Part shown: in pieces, positions 6,875 through 15,476 of the stretch
Layout: each line of letters starts with the position of its first letter
Position numbering within the stretch: position 1 is the first letter of the stretch
Origin: Synergistaceae bacterium
GTDB taxonomy: Bacteria > Synergistota > Synergistia > Synergistales > Aminobacteriaceae
Length of the DNA stretch: 64,000 bases
Assembly (NCBI GenBank): GCA_018436725.1
Contig: JAHDKT010000078.1
Location: forward strand, 1-64,000
Direction of reading: 5' to 3'
The notes under the pieces: model-generated
The model's input: the letters and a program-made list of their open reading frames with translations, nothing else
The model's database searches: none
Told to the model about the DNA's origin: nothing
Position numbers and translations under genes: made by a program

Positions 6875-8350
6875 ATGACGCTCTTCGCCGCATTCGAGAC
6901 GGTCTTCACTCTGAGGATGATCTCGCTTATCTTCGGAGGCAGCGCTCTCGGCATAATCGTCGGCGCGCTCCCCGGTCTCTCGGCTACGATGGGTATGGCG
7001 CTCATGCTCCCGGTGACGTTTTATATGCCGCCCTCGGAAGGCATTTTAATGCTCCTCGGACTGTATACGGGCGCGGTCTTCGGGGGGGCCTACTCGGCGA
7101 TCCTGCTCAACATCCCCGGAGCTCCTCCGTCCGTCATGACGTCGCTCGACGGCTACCCGATGGCGCAGAGAGGAGAAGCCGGCCGGGCCATCAGCCTTGC
7201 CACGGTGGGTTCGACGCTTGGGGGAATCGCCGGAGTGATCGCGCTTATCATCATCGCCCCGATTCTCGCGCGCTTCGCCCTCCGTTTCGGCCCCGCGGAG
7301 TACACGGTGCTCGCCGTCTTCGGACTGAGCGCGATCGTCGCCGTCTCGGGGAAGTCGCTCGCGCGAGGATTCGCCGGGGTCACCCTCGGCGTTCTGCTCT
7401 CCACCGTCGGCATGGACCACTTCACCAACGTCTCCCGCTTCACCTTCGGCTCCATAGAGCTGATGTCGGGAATCAATTTCATCCCGGTGGTCATCGGCCT
7501 GTTCGGTCTCGCCGAAGTGATTGCGCAAATTCTGGAAACCGCCAAAGAAGGTGTCATCTACAAAGCTGTTCGCCACTTCTTTCTGTCGAAAAGCGACCTC
7601 GTGAAGGTCATAAAAGGGTTCCTTCCCGCAAGTCTCATCGGTATCGTGATCGGGGTTCTCCCCGGCGCGGGCGGCACCATCGCTTCCATCATCAGCTACA
7701 ATCAGGCGGTGCAGTCCTCGAAGGAACCGGAGAAATTCGGCACGGGCGCGCCCGAGGGGATCATCGCCTCGGAGACCGCGAACAACGCCTCGGTGGGAGG
7801 CGCCATGGTACCTCTCCTCACACTCGGAGTCCCCGGCAGCTCTCCGGCGGCAATTCTCCTCGGCGCGCTGCTCATCCATAACCTCCGCCCCGGCCCCATC
7901 CTTTTCACGACGCAGCCCGCGCTGATCAACACCATTTTCGCCGGTCTATTAGTCGCTCAGTTCTCCTTGTTGCTCTGGGGGTTCGCCACTGCGAAGATAG
8001 CACCGCGGATCCTCGCAGTCCGGAGGGAGGTCATGCTTCCGGCGATAGCGCTACTCTGCGTCGTGGGGTCGTTCGCGCTCAAGAACAGCTTCTTCGACGT
8101 CGGGATCATGCTTGTCTCCGGCGTAGCGGGGTTCTTTCTCAACAAACTCGGGGTGAAACCGGGGACGATCATCCTCGGCCTCATCCTGGGACCCATGTTC
8201 GAGAACAATTTGCGCAGCACGATCGAAATATCCGGCATACTCCCCGTGTTCACGTCGCCGATATGCATCGTGCTCTGGGTTTTGACCGCGATCATGATTC
8301 TGTATCCTCTTTGCAGGATGCTCAGGCTTAAAAAATGCGAAAGCGAATAG
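6875..8350 (+). CDS. tctA: Tripartite tricarboxylate transporter large membrane subunit, TctA family
   Basis: At 491 residues with about ten to twelve membrane segments, this is the translocating subunit of a TTT carrier. The family motifs GALPGLSATMGMALMLP (near residue 28) and GVLPGAGGTIASIISYN (near 258) are clear, as is the GGAMVPLLTLGVPGS stretch. ATG 6875 follows an AAAGGG site; an overlapping reading frame beginning at 6865 is a shadow. Its end lies 17 bases before the tctC start. The ligand is a carboxylate or similar anion but cannot be named. Confidence 0.95.
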   Translation: MTLFAAFETVFTLRMISLIFGGSALGIIVGALPGLSATMGMALMLPVTFYMPPSEGILMLLGLYTGAVFGGAYSAILLNIPGAPPSVMTSLDGYPMAQRGEAGRAISLATVGSTLGGIAGVIALIIIAPILARFALRFGPAEYTVLAVFGLSAIVAVSGKSLARGFAGVTLGVLLSTVGMDHFTNVSRFTFGSIELMSGINFIPVVIGLFGLAEVIAQILETAKEGVIYKAVRHFFLSKSDLVKVIKGFLPASLIGIVIGVLPGAGGTIASIISYNQAVQSSKEPEKFGTGAPEGIIASETANNASVGGAMVPLLTLGVPGSSPAAILLGALLIHNLRPGPILFTTQPALINTIFAGLLVAQFSLLLWGFATAKIAPRILAVRREVMLPAIALLCVVGSFALKNSFFDVGIMLVSGVAGFFLNKLGVKPGTIILGLILGPMFENNLRSTIEISGILPVFTSPICIVLWVLTAIMILYPLCRMLRLKKCESE

Positions 8351-8367
8351 AAAGGAAGGTGCGTTCT

Positions 8368-9342
8368 ATGAAATTCAGAAGATCATGCGTGCTTTTGTTG
8401 GTACTGTGCGCGGCGGTGTTCGCCGCCCCGACGGCCGGATACGCGGCCTACCCCGACCGTCCGGTCACGTACATCATCGGGTGGGAGACGGGCGGCGGCT
8501 CGGACCTGGTGAGCCGGGTTCTCTGCGCGGAAGCCGAGAAACATCTCGGACAGCCTATCGTCATCGTCAACAGGCCGGGCGGCTCCGGCGCAAAGGCCTA
8601 TGTGGAGATTTCCCAGGCACGCCCCGACGGCTACACCGTCGGAAACACGACGGGAACAATCTCCACGCACAAGTTCATGGGAGTCATCCCCATCGGGCAT
8701 GAGGCGTTCGAGGTCGTCATCACTTTCAACTCGGATCCCGGCGGGCTTTGGGTGAAGAAGGACGCTCCGTGGAAGACGCTCGAAGAGTTCATCGAAGACG
8801 CCCGCAAACGTCCCGACGAAATCACCGTCGCCGCATCGAACCCCGGCTCCATCACCCGCCTTGGGCTTCAGCTTCTCGAAGTCAAGGAGAGCATCAAGTT
8901 CCGCATCGCGAGCCAGGCCGGAGGCGAAGCGCGCGGTCCGTCGCTGGTCGCAGGAGGTCACGTGGACGCCTGTCAGGCGGCTCCCGTAACGGCGAAGTCG
9001 CTCTACGAAGCGGGGGAGATCCGCCCCCTGGGCGTGCAGAGCGAAGTCCGCGTCGAGGCGTTCCCGGAGATCCCCACCTTCATGGAGCAGGGGTACGACG
9101 TCGTGATGCACAACACGCGACAGATACTCGCCCCCAAGGGCACTCCCAAAGAAGTGGTCGATACGCTCTACCGGGCGTTCAAAGCCGCGACCGAGAGCGA
9201 AACATTCAAGAAGTTCATGAACGAATCCGGCTCGATGATCCTCGACTGGGATCAGGAAAAATCAACGAAGTTCCTCACCGAACAGGACGAACAGTTCAAG
9301 ACGCTGCTCCAGCAGGTAGGCCTCTTTAAGGAAACGAAGTAA
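8368..9342 (+). CDS. tctC: Tripartite tricarboxylate transporter binding protein, TctC family
   Basis: The product has 324 residues with a signal peptide (basic start MKFRRS, hydrophobic core, cleavage near AGYA-AYPD). It is the periplasmic receptor of the TTT system. YPDRPVTYIIGWETGGGSD and VIVNRPGGSG are classic TctC/Bug motifs, and the length is normal. ATG 8368 is chosen over the upstream in-frame ATG at 8335 because AAAGGAAGG lies at 8351-8359 and the signal peptide starts there. Last gene of the operon, followed by strong hairpins. Confidence 0.95.
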   Translation: MKFRRSCVLLLVLCAAVFAAPTAGYAAYPDRPVTYIIGWETGGGSDLVSRVLCAEAEKHLGQPIVIVNRPGGSGAKAYVEISQARPDGYTVGNTTGTISTHKFMGVIPIGHEAFEVVITFNSDPGGLWVKKDAPWKTLEEFIEDARKRPDEITVAASNPGSITRLGLQLLEVKESIKFRIASQAGGEARGPSLVAGGHVDACQAAPVTAKSLYEAGEIRPLGVQSEVRVEAFPEIPTFMEQGYDVVMHNTRQILAPKGTPKEVVDTLYRAFKAATESETFKKFMNESGSMILDWDQEKSTKFLTEQDEQFKTLLQQVGLFKETK

Positions 9343-9400
9343 CACCGGCTCCGGACCCGTTCCGACAGAAACTCCCGAAACCGCAGTTCCGCGGAATTCC

Positions 9401-9455
9401 CCCGAGAAGAAGAGGAGCCCCCGAGCGCATAACGGAGGCTCCTCTTCTTCTCGGG
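9401..9455. terminator. Long hairpin after tctC
   Basis: A perfect 19-bp stem (CCCGAGAAGAAGAGGAGCC at 9401-9419 with its complement at 9437-9455) encloses a 17-base loop. The pyrimidine-rich 3' arm substitutes for a clean T-run. It probably ends the TTT operon and is symmetric enough to work on either strand. Confidence 0.75.
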
Positions 9456-9513
9456 CTTCTCGTATGCGAACGGGATCTCGCCGCGTCTCCGGCTGTAGCT
9501 TCTTGGCGTAGAG

Positions 9514-9566
9514 GAGAAAGAGAAACTCCCCGGACGCATTCCGCCGTCGGGGAGTTTCTCTTTCTC
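9514..9566. terminator. Long hairpin after the first TAXI gene
   Basis: A second perfect 19-bp stem (9514-9532 with 9548-9566) encloses a 15-base loop between the convergent tctC and TAXI genes. It lies 42 bases beyond the TAXI stop on the minus strand and probably ends that operon. Confidence 0.75.
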
Positions 9567-9607
9567 GCCAGGGAGTTTTCCTTTATCGTGTTCGCCGTAA
9601 AATCGAC

Positions 9608-10576
9608 TTACTTCAGAATACCGGCCTCTTTGAAGTAGCGCAGCGCGCCGGGGTGATAGGGGATGAGCATCTCTTCGGGAGGAGCCACGAGGTTGGGGCC
9701 GAACTGCCGGACTGCCGCCGCCACGGCGCGGACTTCCTCCACGTTCTCATAGAGGGCCTTGGTCATCTGATAGACAAGGTCTTCGGGAATCTCTATCCGT
9801 GTGATGATGAGGTCGGCCGGGTCGCCGCAGGTCTCGACGTCGTAGAACTGATTCGGGTAGGTTCCCGCCGGAAGCACTCTCTTCGAGATGAATGGATTGA
9901 TCTTCTTCAGGTTCTGGTAGCCCGCGTCGTCGATCGGAAGGATGACGACCTTGTCGGTGAGCATCAGCTCGCTGATGGCCGAAGCGCCGGGGGTGAAACC
10001 GAGGATCGCGCCCTGAATGAGGCCGTCCTGCATCATGTCGACGGCCTGGCTCGCCTCCACATATTCGGGCGTCAGGTCGTTGTAGGTCAGGCCGTACGCC
10101 GCGAGTATCTCGCGTGCGTCAAGCTCGCCGCCGCTGCCTACGGGACCGACGGCGACCCTCTTGCCGCGGAAGTCGGAAATCGAGTCGATCCCTTTGTCCT
10201 TGAGCGCAAGAACCTGCTTGGCGTCGAACATCACGCCGCCGGTGAGCGCACGCAGCCACGTATGCGGCTCCTTGTACTTCTCGATGCCGTTGTGCGCGCG
10301 GTAGGCCTCGTTGGCCCTGCACACCGCGACTTCGATATCCTGGGTGCGGATCATGTCGATGTTCTGCACCGCTCCCGCGGTGGCTATGGCCACGGCTTTC
10401 ATGTCTTTGATATTGGCGTTCCAAATCTTCGCCATCGCCATTCCTACAGGATAGTTCATTCCACCGACACCCGCCGTGCCCATGGTGATGTGCGTTACCG
10501 CCAGCGCGGTTCCAGAGAAGATGAACAGCGAGACCAACGCTATTGCCGTCACGATCATTTTCCGATTTCCCATCAT
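9608..10576 (-). CDS. TRAP transporter solute-binding protein, TAXI family (system 1)
   Basis: The 322-residue periplasmic receptor has a signal peptide (MMGNRK, hydrophobic core, GTALA-VTH). ITMGTAGVGGMNYPVG at the mature N-terminus and the C-terminal IPYHPGALRYFKEAGI are hallmarks of TAXI-TRAP receptors, which pass carboxylates or amino-acid-like ligands to a fused DctQM permease. ATG 10576 is used: AAGGAGG lies 7 bases upstream and the signal peptide begins there. It lies 81 bases after the TRAP permease gene, and follows it rather than preceding it as in system 2. Confidence 0.92.
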   Translation of the reverse strand: MMGNRKMIVTAIALVSLFIFSGTALAVTHITMGTAGVGGMNYPVGMAMAKIWNANIKDMKAVAIATAGAVQNIDMIRTQDIEVAVCRANEAYRAHNGIEKYKEPHTWLRALTGGVMFDAKQVLALKDKGIDSISDFRGKRVAVGPVGSGGELDAREILAAYGLTYNDLTPEYVEASQAVDMMQDGLIQGAILGFTPGASAISELMLTDKVVILPIDDAGYQNLKKINPFISKRVLPAGTYPNQFYDVETCGDPADLIITRIEIPEDLVYQMTKALYENVEEVRAVAAAVRQFGPNLVAPPEEMLIPYHPGALRYFKEAGILK

Positions 10577-10657
10577 GTTTCCTCCTCCTTGCGGGCTTTC
10601 TGCCCATGATTTAGGATACGACTTCACGCGATACGCTTTCGTTTGCTCGTTCCCGCA

Positions 10658-12619
10658 TCACTGTTTGGCGACGGAGCCCCCCTCTCTCCTATGAAGATAA
10701 AATACACATAATAGTCCAGCAGCTGCAAGCGCGAATCCGGCGGCGTCGGAAAACGCCCCCGGCGCTATGAGCGTCAAGGCCGCTCCGAAAAAGAGCACCC
10801 TCAGCGGCCAGGGAAGTTCGACGAGAAGGTACCCCTCGACGGCCACGGAAAGAAGCGCGGCTCCCATGAGCCCGGATACGGCCGCCCAGGCGATGACGAG
10901 AGAGCTGTCCGCCTGGAGCAAAATTGCCGGAGCGTAGATGAAGAAGAAGGGAACGATGAACCCGGCAAGCGCAAGTTTGAAGGCTGCCCAGCCGACCTCG
11001 TTCGTCCCCGCGCCCGACATCCCTGCGGCGACGTACGAGGCGAGCGCCACCGGCGGCGTCACCGTCGACAGGCAGGCGAAGTAGAAGACGAAGAAATGCG
11101 CCTGCAACCCGGGTACCTTCATTTGGTGGAGAATAGGAACGGCGATAGTCGCCGCGATGATGTAGCACGCACTCGTGGGAAGGCCCATCCCGAGCACGAT
11201 CGAAACGACCATGCAGAGGACGAGAGTGATGAAGAGACTGCCCTGCGAAAGGGCGACGATATTGTCGGCAAGAATGATGCCGATGCCCGTCATCGAAAGG
11301 ACGGCGACGACGAAGCCCGCGTTCGCCATGGCGACGCTGAGGCTCAGACAGGAACGGGCCGAGGCGACGGCCATCGGGACGAGCTTGCCTACTCCCATGC
11401 GCGTCTCCTTCCGCAGGAACGAGAGCAACCACGTGACCAGAATCGAGTAGAAGGCCGCGTAGAGCGGGGTGAAGTGCTGCATCAGCAGCACGACGAGGAC
11501 GATGATCGGGAGGAACATGTGGCCGTAGCGGATGATCGTCTGTTTGACATCGGGCAGTTCTTCCTTCGAGAGACCGACGAGTCCGATCTTGCGAGCGCGG
11601 AGGTCCACCTGGAAGAAGACCGCCGCGAAGTAGAGGACCGCAGGGATGATCGCCGCCGCCGCTATCGAGATGTAGGGGATGCCGAGGAATTCGGCCATGA
11701 TAAACGCCCCGGTTCCCATGATGGGAGGCATGATCTGTCCTCCGGTCGACGCCGCCGCCTCGATGGCTCCGGCGAAATAGGGCTTGTAACCGATCTTCTT
11801 CATCAGGGGGATCGTAAAGGCGCCGGAAGTGGCGACGTTGGTCGCCGCGCTTCCGCTGATCATGCCGACGAGGGCGCTGCCGATGACGGCGACCTTGGCG
11901 GGGCCGCCGACAAGACGCCCTCCGAGCGCGAGCGAGACGTCGTTGAAGAGCGTTCCGAGGCCGCTTTTCTCAAGGAAGGAGGAGAAGACGATGAAGAGGA
12001 CGAGATAGGTGGCCGCGATGCCGATGGGGAGGCCGTAGATTCCCTCCGTGGTCAGGTACATCTGATAGATGATGCGTTGGATAGAGTACCCCCGGTGAGA
12101 GAGAACGCCGGGCACGTACCGGCCAAGCCATGCGTAGAGAAGGAAGACGACGGCCAGTATGAGCAGCCCCTTGCCCGCGACACGGCGGCATGCTTCCAGA
12201 ACAAGCAGAATGGCCACCGCGCCGAAGTAATAGTCCCTCGGAAGCGCCACGCCGCCCCTGAGAGCGAAGGCGTCGACATTGAGCACCGTATACCCGCAGA
12301 CCGCTATCGAGACAACCATCAACCCCATGTCGAGAAAACTCGGCCGCCTCTGAATGGAGCGGCTCGTGGCCGGGTAGTACATCCACACCAGACAGAGAAT
12401 GAATCCGAGATGAATCGCCCTGTGCTTGAACATCGGGGGCATTCCGAATCTGGATGTTACGAGATGGTACAGGATGAAGACGCACGACAGAACGACGATC
12501 GCCCGTGTCCACAAGGGATCCATCTCCGTTCTGTACGCGCACTCCTTCGTGGCTTTCCGCAGAACGGCCTCCCCCTGCATCGGGACGTCGCACTCGGTGA
12601 CACCGATTTCTCGCGCCAT
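10658..12619 (-). CDS. TRAP transporter fused permease, 4TM/12TM type (system 1)
   Basis: This 653-residue inner-membrane protein joins a DctQ-like N-terminal part (four to five membrane segments after residue 40) to a DctM-like C-terminal part, the fused form that works with TAXI receptors. STGGQIMPPIMGTGAFIMAEF and VLGMGLPTSACYIIAA are diagnostic. ATG 12619 follows a GGAGGG site. It is transcribed before its TAXI gene, from a promoter at 12668-12696. Uptake is driven by an ion gradient; the substrate is unknown. Confidence 0.94.
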   Translation of the reverse strand: MAREIGVTECDVPMQGEAVLRKATKECAYRTEMDPLWTRAIVVLSCVFILYHLVTSRFGMPPMFKHRAIHLGFILCLVWMYYPATSRSIQRRPSFLDMGLMVVSIAVCGYTVLNVDAFALRGGVALPRDYYFGAVAILLVLEACRRVAGKGLLILAVVFLLYAWLGRYVPGVLSHRGYSIQRIIYQMYLTTEGIYGLPIGIAATYLVLFIVFSSFLEKSGLGTLFNDVSLALGGRLVGGPAKVAVIGSALVGMISGSAATNVATSGAFTIPLMKKIGYKPYFAGAIEAAASTGGQIMPPIMGTGAFIMAEFLGIPYISIAAAAIIPAVLYFAAVFFQVDLRARKIGLVGLSKEELPDVKQTIIRYGHMFLPIIVLVVLLMQHFTPLYAAFYSILVTWLLSFLRKETRMGVGKLVPMAVASARSCLSLSVAMANAGFVVAVLSMTGIGIILADNIVALSQGSLFITLVLCMVVSIVLGMGLPTSACYIIAATIAVPILHQMKVPGLQAHFFVFYFACLSTVTPPVALASYVAAGMSGAGTNEVGWAAFKLALAGFIVPFFFIYAPAILLQADSSLVIAWAAVSGLMGAALLSVAVEGYLLVELPWPLRVLFFGAALTLIAPGAFSDAAGFALAAAGLLCVFYLHRREGGSVAKQ

Positions 12620-12667
12620 ACATTTCCCTCCACTCCTGATATACTTGCTCGCTCATACCTGATGCAT

Positions 12668-12696
12668 GATATATTGTATATGAAGAGAACAGTCAA
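12668..12696 (-). promoter_or_regulatory. Promoter for TAXI-TRAP system 1
   Basis: On the minus strand TTGACT (12691-12696) is followed after 17 bases by TATATC (12668-12673). The -10 overlaps a palindrome, as expected for a repressed promoter. Confidence 0.55.
12669..12681. promoter_or_regulatory. Operator-like palindrome over the -10 of TAXI-TRAP system 1
   Basis: ATATA-TTG-TATAT is a perfect 5-bp inverted repeat with a 3-base centre, the same architecture and length as the site at 16513-16525. Confidence 0.5.
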
Positions 12697-12782
12697 TGCA
12701 AAGTGGATACAGTATTCTTATGTTCCAAGGAGTTGAGAAAAGAGGCGAGAGGAACAACGCGAAAGAAGAAGAACACGCTCGT

Positions 12783-12793
12783 CCCCCCCCCCC
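12783..12793 (+). repeat. Run of 11 cytosines
   Basis: A C11 homopolymer lies in the 240-base noncoding stretch between the two TRAP operons. It is a likely hypermutable tract or assembly weak point; no gene is disrupted. Confidence 0.8.
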
Positions 12794-12815
12794 GAAGAGG
12801 GAAAATATGGCAATC

Positions 12816-12845
12816 AAAAAGCCCCCCGGAGTATTCCGAAGGGGC
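12816..12845 (-). terminator. Terminator of TAXI-TRAP system 2
   Basis: On the minus strand GCCCC (complement of 12841-12845) pairs with GGGGC (complement of 12821-12825), with further pairing of TTCGGA/TCCG inside, followed by TTTTT. It lies just after the stop of the second fused permease. Confidence 0.85.
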
Positions 12846-12859
12846 TTCGCGGCTGGGTT

Positions 12860-14860
12860 TTACACGTTCAGGGGAGCGCGTTTCCTCATCGCCTGTTTCT
12901 GGAGGAACCAAACGCACGCGAGAATGCCGACGCCTATCGTGTCCGTGAGCATTCCGGGGAAGATCAACGTGATAGCCCCTCCGAAAAGTACGAACCGTTC
13001 CAAAGGATTCAGAGGTGTCATCCAGAAACCGGAACCCGCCAGAGCGAGCGAAAAAGCGCCGAGAATCGAGGTCAGCGAGATGAGCGCCACCTGGACCGGG
13101 GTAGTGTTGATCAGCAGAATATCCGGGCTGTAGACGAAAATGTACGGAATCAGGAATCCCGCCATAGCCAGTCGCAACCCTATAAAACCTGTTTTTATCG
13201 GATTTGCCCCGGAGATCCCGGCGGCGGCGTAGGAGACGAGCGCGACCGGAGGCGTGAGGTCGGCCACGATGCCGAAGTAGAAGATGAAGAGATGCGCCGC
13301 GAGGACGGGAACGCCGAACTTCATGATCGCGGGCGCCGCCATGGAGGCAAGGACGATGTACTTCGCGGTCGTGGGGAGGCCCATTCCAAGGATGATCGAG
13401 GCGACCATGGTGAGGAAGAGCGTGAAGAAGAAGCTGCCGCCCGAGAGAACGACGATGCCGTTGGCGATCTTGAGCCCGACGCCGGTGAGCGTGACGACGC
13501 CGATGATGATTCCGGCGCAGGCGCATGCTGCCGAGACGCCGATGGCCGACCGGGCGCCGCTCTCAAGGGCGTCGACGATATCCTTCAGGTTCAGGCGGGT
13601 GCTCCTCTTGAGCATGGCGATGGCGACCGTGACGATGATACAGACGAGGGCCGCGCGAAGGGGCGTATATCCTTTCACAAGGAGGTAGACTATCACGAAG
13701 AGCGGGATCAGAAGATGCCAGCCGTCGGCGAGGACCTTTTTCAGGTTGGGGAGCTTCGACTTCGGGATGCCCTGAAGCCCCAGACGCTTCGCCTCCATGT
13801 GAACCATCATGCCGACCGCCAGATAGTAGAGCAGCGCCGGAAGCGCCGCGGCGATGGCGATCTCGATGTACGCGATGCCTATGAACTGGGACATGACGAA
13901 AGCCGCGGCGCCCATGATCGGGGGCATGAGCTGACCGCCCGTGGAGGCGGCCGCCTCGACCGCGCCCGCGAACTCCGCCTTGTAGCCGATGCTCTTCATC
14001 AGCGGAATGGTGAATGTCCCCGTAGTGACGGTATTGGCTACGGAACTGCCGGAGATGGTCCCGAAGAAGCCGCTTGCGAGCACGGCGACCTTCGCCGGTC
14101 CGCCGACCTGGTGTCCGGTCGCGGCGAGCGCGAGGTCGATGAAGAACTTGCCGAGCCCCGTCTTATGAAGAAACGCACCGAAGAGGATGAACATGTAGAC
14201 GAAGGTGGCCGCCACGCCGACGGGCATGCCGAGAATGCCTTCGGTCGTGACGTACATATGCGTGATGATTCGGGTGTAGGAAAACCCGCGGTGCGCGAAC
14301 ATGCCTGGGAAGTACGGGCCCCAGTAGGCGTAGGCGAGGAAGAAGAGCGCGACGATCGTGATCGGGATACCCACGACCCGCCGCGATGCTTCGAGCACGA
14401 GGAGTATGCAGATCGCCCCGAAGACGATATCTCCCGTCGTGGGCAGTCCTGCGCGCATCATCAGAGCGTGGTACTCGAAGACCACGTAGGCGCCGACGAG
14501 CATTCCGAGAACGGCCAGAACGACGTCGACTATTTTCACCCCTTCCTTGCGCTTGCTCAGCCTGGCGGGGTACAGCAGGTAGACCAGCACGAGCGCGAAG
14601 CCCAGGTGAATCGCCCGCTGTATCTGCGCCTCGAAGACGCCGAACGCCGCCGTGTAGAGCTGGAAGAGGGAGAATGCGACGCAGACGATCTTCACGACGA
14701 GATTCCAGAAAGAACTCAGAGAGCGGGTTGCCGACTCTCTATCGTATTTCTCTAAAATCTTCTCAACATCGATCGTTTCATTTGCTTTTTCCGCCGCAGC
14801 GGAGTCGATGATACCGGGCTCCTCCTGCGGCATATTCTCTTTCTTTTCAAGATCCGCCAT
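12860..14860 (-). CDS. TRAP transporter fused permease, 4TM/12TM type (system 2)
   Basis: This 666-residue paralogue of the system 1 permease has a hydrophilic N-terminus of about 65 residues, then a DctQ-like and a DctM-like part. STGGQLMPPIMGAAAFVMSQF and ILGMGLPTTAKYIVLA are the family motifs. ATG 14860 follows AAAGGAGG by 7 bases. It lies 21 bases after the DUF1850 gene and ends the operon TAXI-DUF1850-permease. The substrate is unknown, probably a carboxylate or amino-acid derivative. Confidence 0.94.
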   Translation of the reverse strand: MADLEKKENMPQEEPGIIDSAAAEKANETIDVEKILEKYDRESATRSLSSFWNLVVKIVCVAFSLFQLYTAAFGVFEAQIQRAIHLGFALVLVYLLYPARLSKRKEGVKIVDVVLAVLGMLVGAYVVFEYHALMMRAGLPTTGDIVFGAICILLVLEASRRVVGIPITIVALFFLAYAYWGPYFPGMFAHRGFSYTRIITHMYVTTEGILGMPVGVAATFVYMFILFGAFLHKTGLGKFFIDLALAATGHQVGGPAKVAVLASGFFGTISGSSVANTVTTGTFTIPLMKSIGYKAEFAGAVEAAASTGGQLMPPIMGAAAFVMSQFIGIAYIEIAIAAALPALLYYLAVGMMVHMEAKRLGLQGIPKSKLPNLKKVLADGWHLLIPLFVIVYLLVKGYTPLRAALVCIIVTVAIAMLKRSTRLNLKDIVDALESGARSAIGVSAACACAGIIIGVVTLTGVGLKIANGIVVLSGGSFFFTLFLTMVASIILGMGLPTTAKYIVLASMAAPAIMKFGVPVLAAHLFIFYFGIVADLTPPVALVSYAAAGISGANPIKTGFIGLRLAMAGFLIPYIFVYSPDILLINTTPVQVALISLTSILGAFSLALAGSGFWMTPLNPLERFVLFGGAITLIFPGMLTDTIGVGILACVWFLQKQAMRKRAPLNV

Positions 14861-14881
14861 AACAGTTCCTCCTTTGGAGAG

Positions 14882-15394
14882 CTACGGTCCGATGAATGAA
14901 TGAAAAAAAGCGCGCGTTTCCGCGTTGAATCGCAAAGGCCGACCGGGCGCTTCGAAGCGGGCGAAGGGAATCTCCCGGCCGCCGAGCAAAAGCCGATACT
15001 CCGCAAAACGTCCGACCCTGAAGACGATCTCGTTGAAAAACGTCCCGTACCCCGTAATCCGGAACTTCCCCCCCCCGGAGGAAAACAGCTTCCCCTCCTC
15101 CACCAGAAAGGGCAGCCCCGCCCCGAAGTCTTCATACACGGTCTCCAGAAGCTCTATTCTGTCTCCTGCGGCGATGCGGAAGACCTCATCCACCGGCGTC
15201 TTCTGAACGGAGTGAATGTATCGGACGGAGAACGTCTCGCCCACCCGCAGAGGATAGGCGGCGGCGCGGGACGAATCGCCTCTCCGTATGACGAGAAAGC
15301 GGACGGGGAGCGTCATGCATATCGCGGCCGACAGGATGAACACAATGGCAAAAAGACGTACGACATGTCGTTTCGAAATGCTGCTCAGTCCCTT
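14882..15394 (-). CDS. DUF1850 domain protein, TRAP-associated
   Basis: The 170-residue protein has one N-terminal membrane segment (about residues 12-32, VRLFAIVFILSAAI) and an extracytoplasmic remainder. YPLRVGETFSVRYIHSVQKTPVDE is the DUF1850 signature. This family is found almost only between TAXI and fused permease genes, as here, so it is probably an accessory of the carrier; its role is unknown. ATG 15394 is chosen because it begins just before the membrane segment, but no strong ribosome site is visible. A TTG at 15460 is an alternative start lying upstream of a hairpin. Confidence 0.85.
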   Translation of the reverse strand, partial: KGLSSISKRHVVRLFAIVFILSAAICMTLPVRFLVIRRGDSSRAAAYPLRVGETFSVRYIHSVQKTPVDEVFRIAAGDRIELLETVYEDFGAGLPFLVEEGKLFSSGGGKFRITGYGTFFNEIVFRVGRFAEYRLLLGGREIPFARFEAPGRPLRFNAETRAFFHSFIGP

Positions 15395-15417
15395 CATATC
15401 ATGAGAGAAAGGCGAAA

Positions 15418-15451
15418 GGGGAGGCCTCCGCGGATACGCAGAGACCTCCCC
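15418..15451 (-). other. Intercistronic hairpin after the TAXI 2 gene
   Basis: GGGGAGG at 15418-15424 pairs with CCTCCCC at 15445-15451, 26 bases after the TAXI stop. The downstream minus strand is T-rich (TTTCGCCTTT) but not a clean run. It may act as a partial terminator that keeps receptor mRNA above permease mRNA. Confidence 0.5.
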
Positions 15452-15476
15452 GCGCTTCAAAGAACGGCGGTGCAGC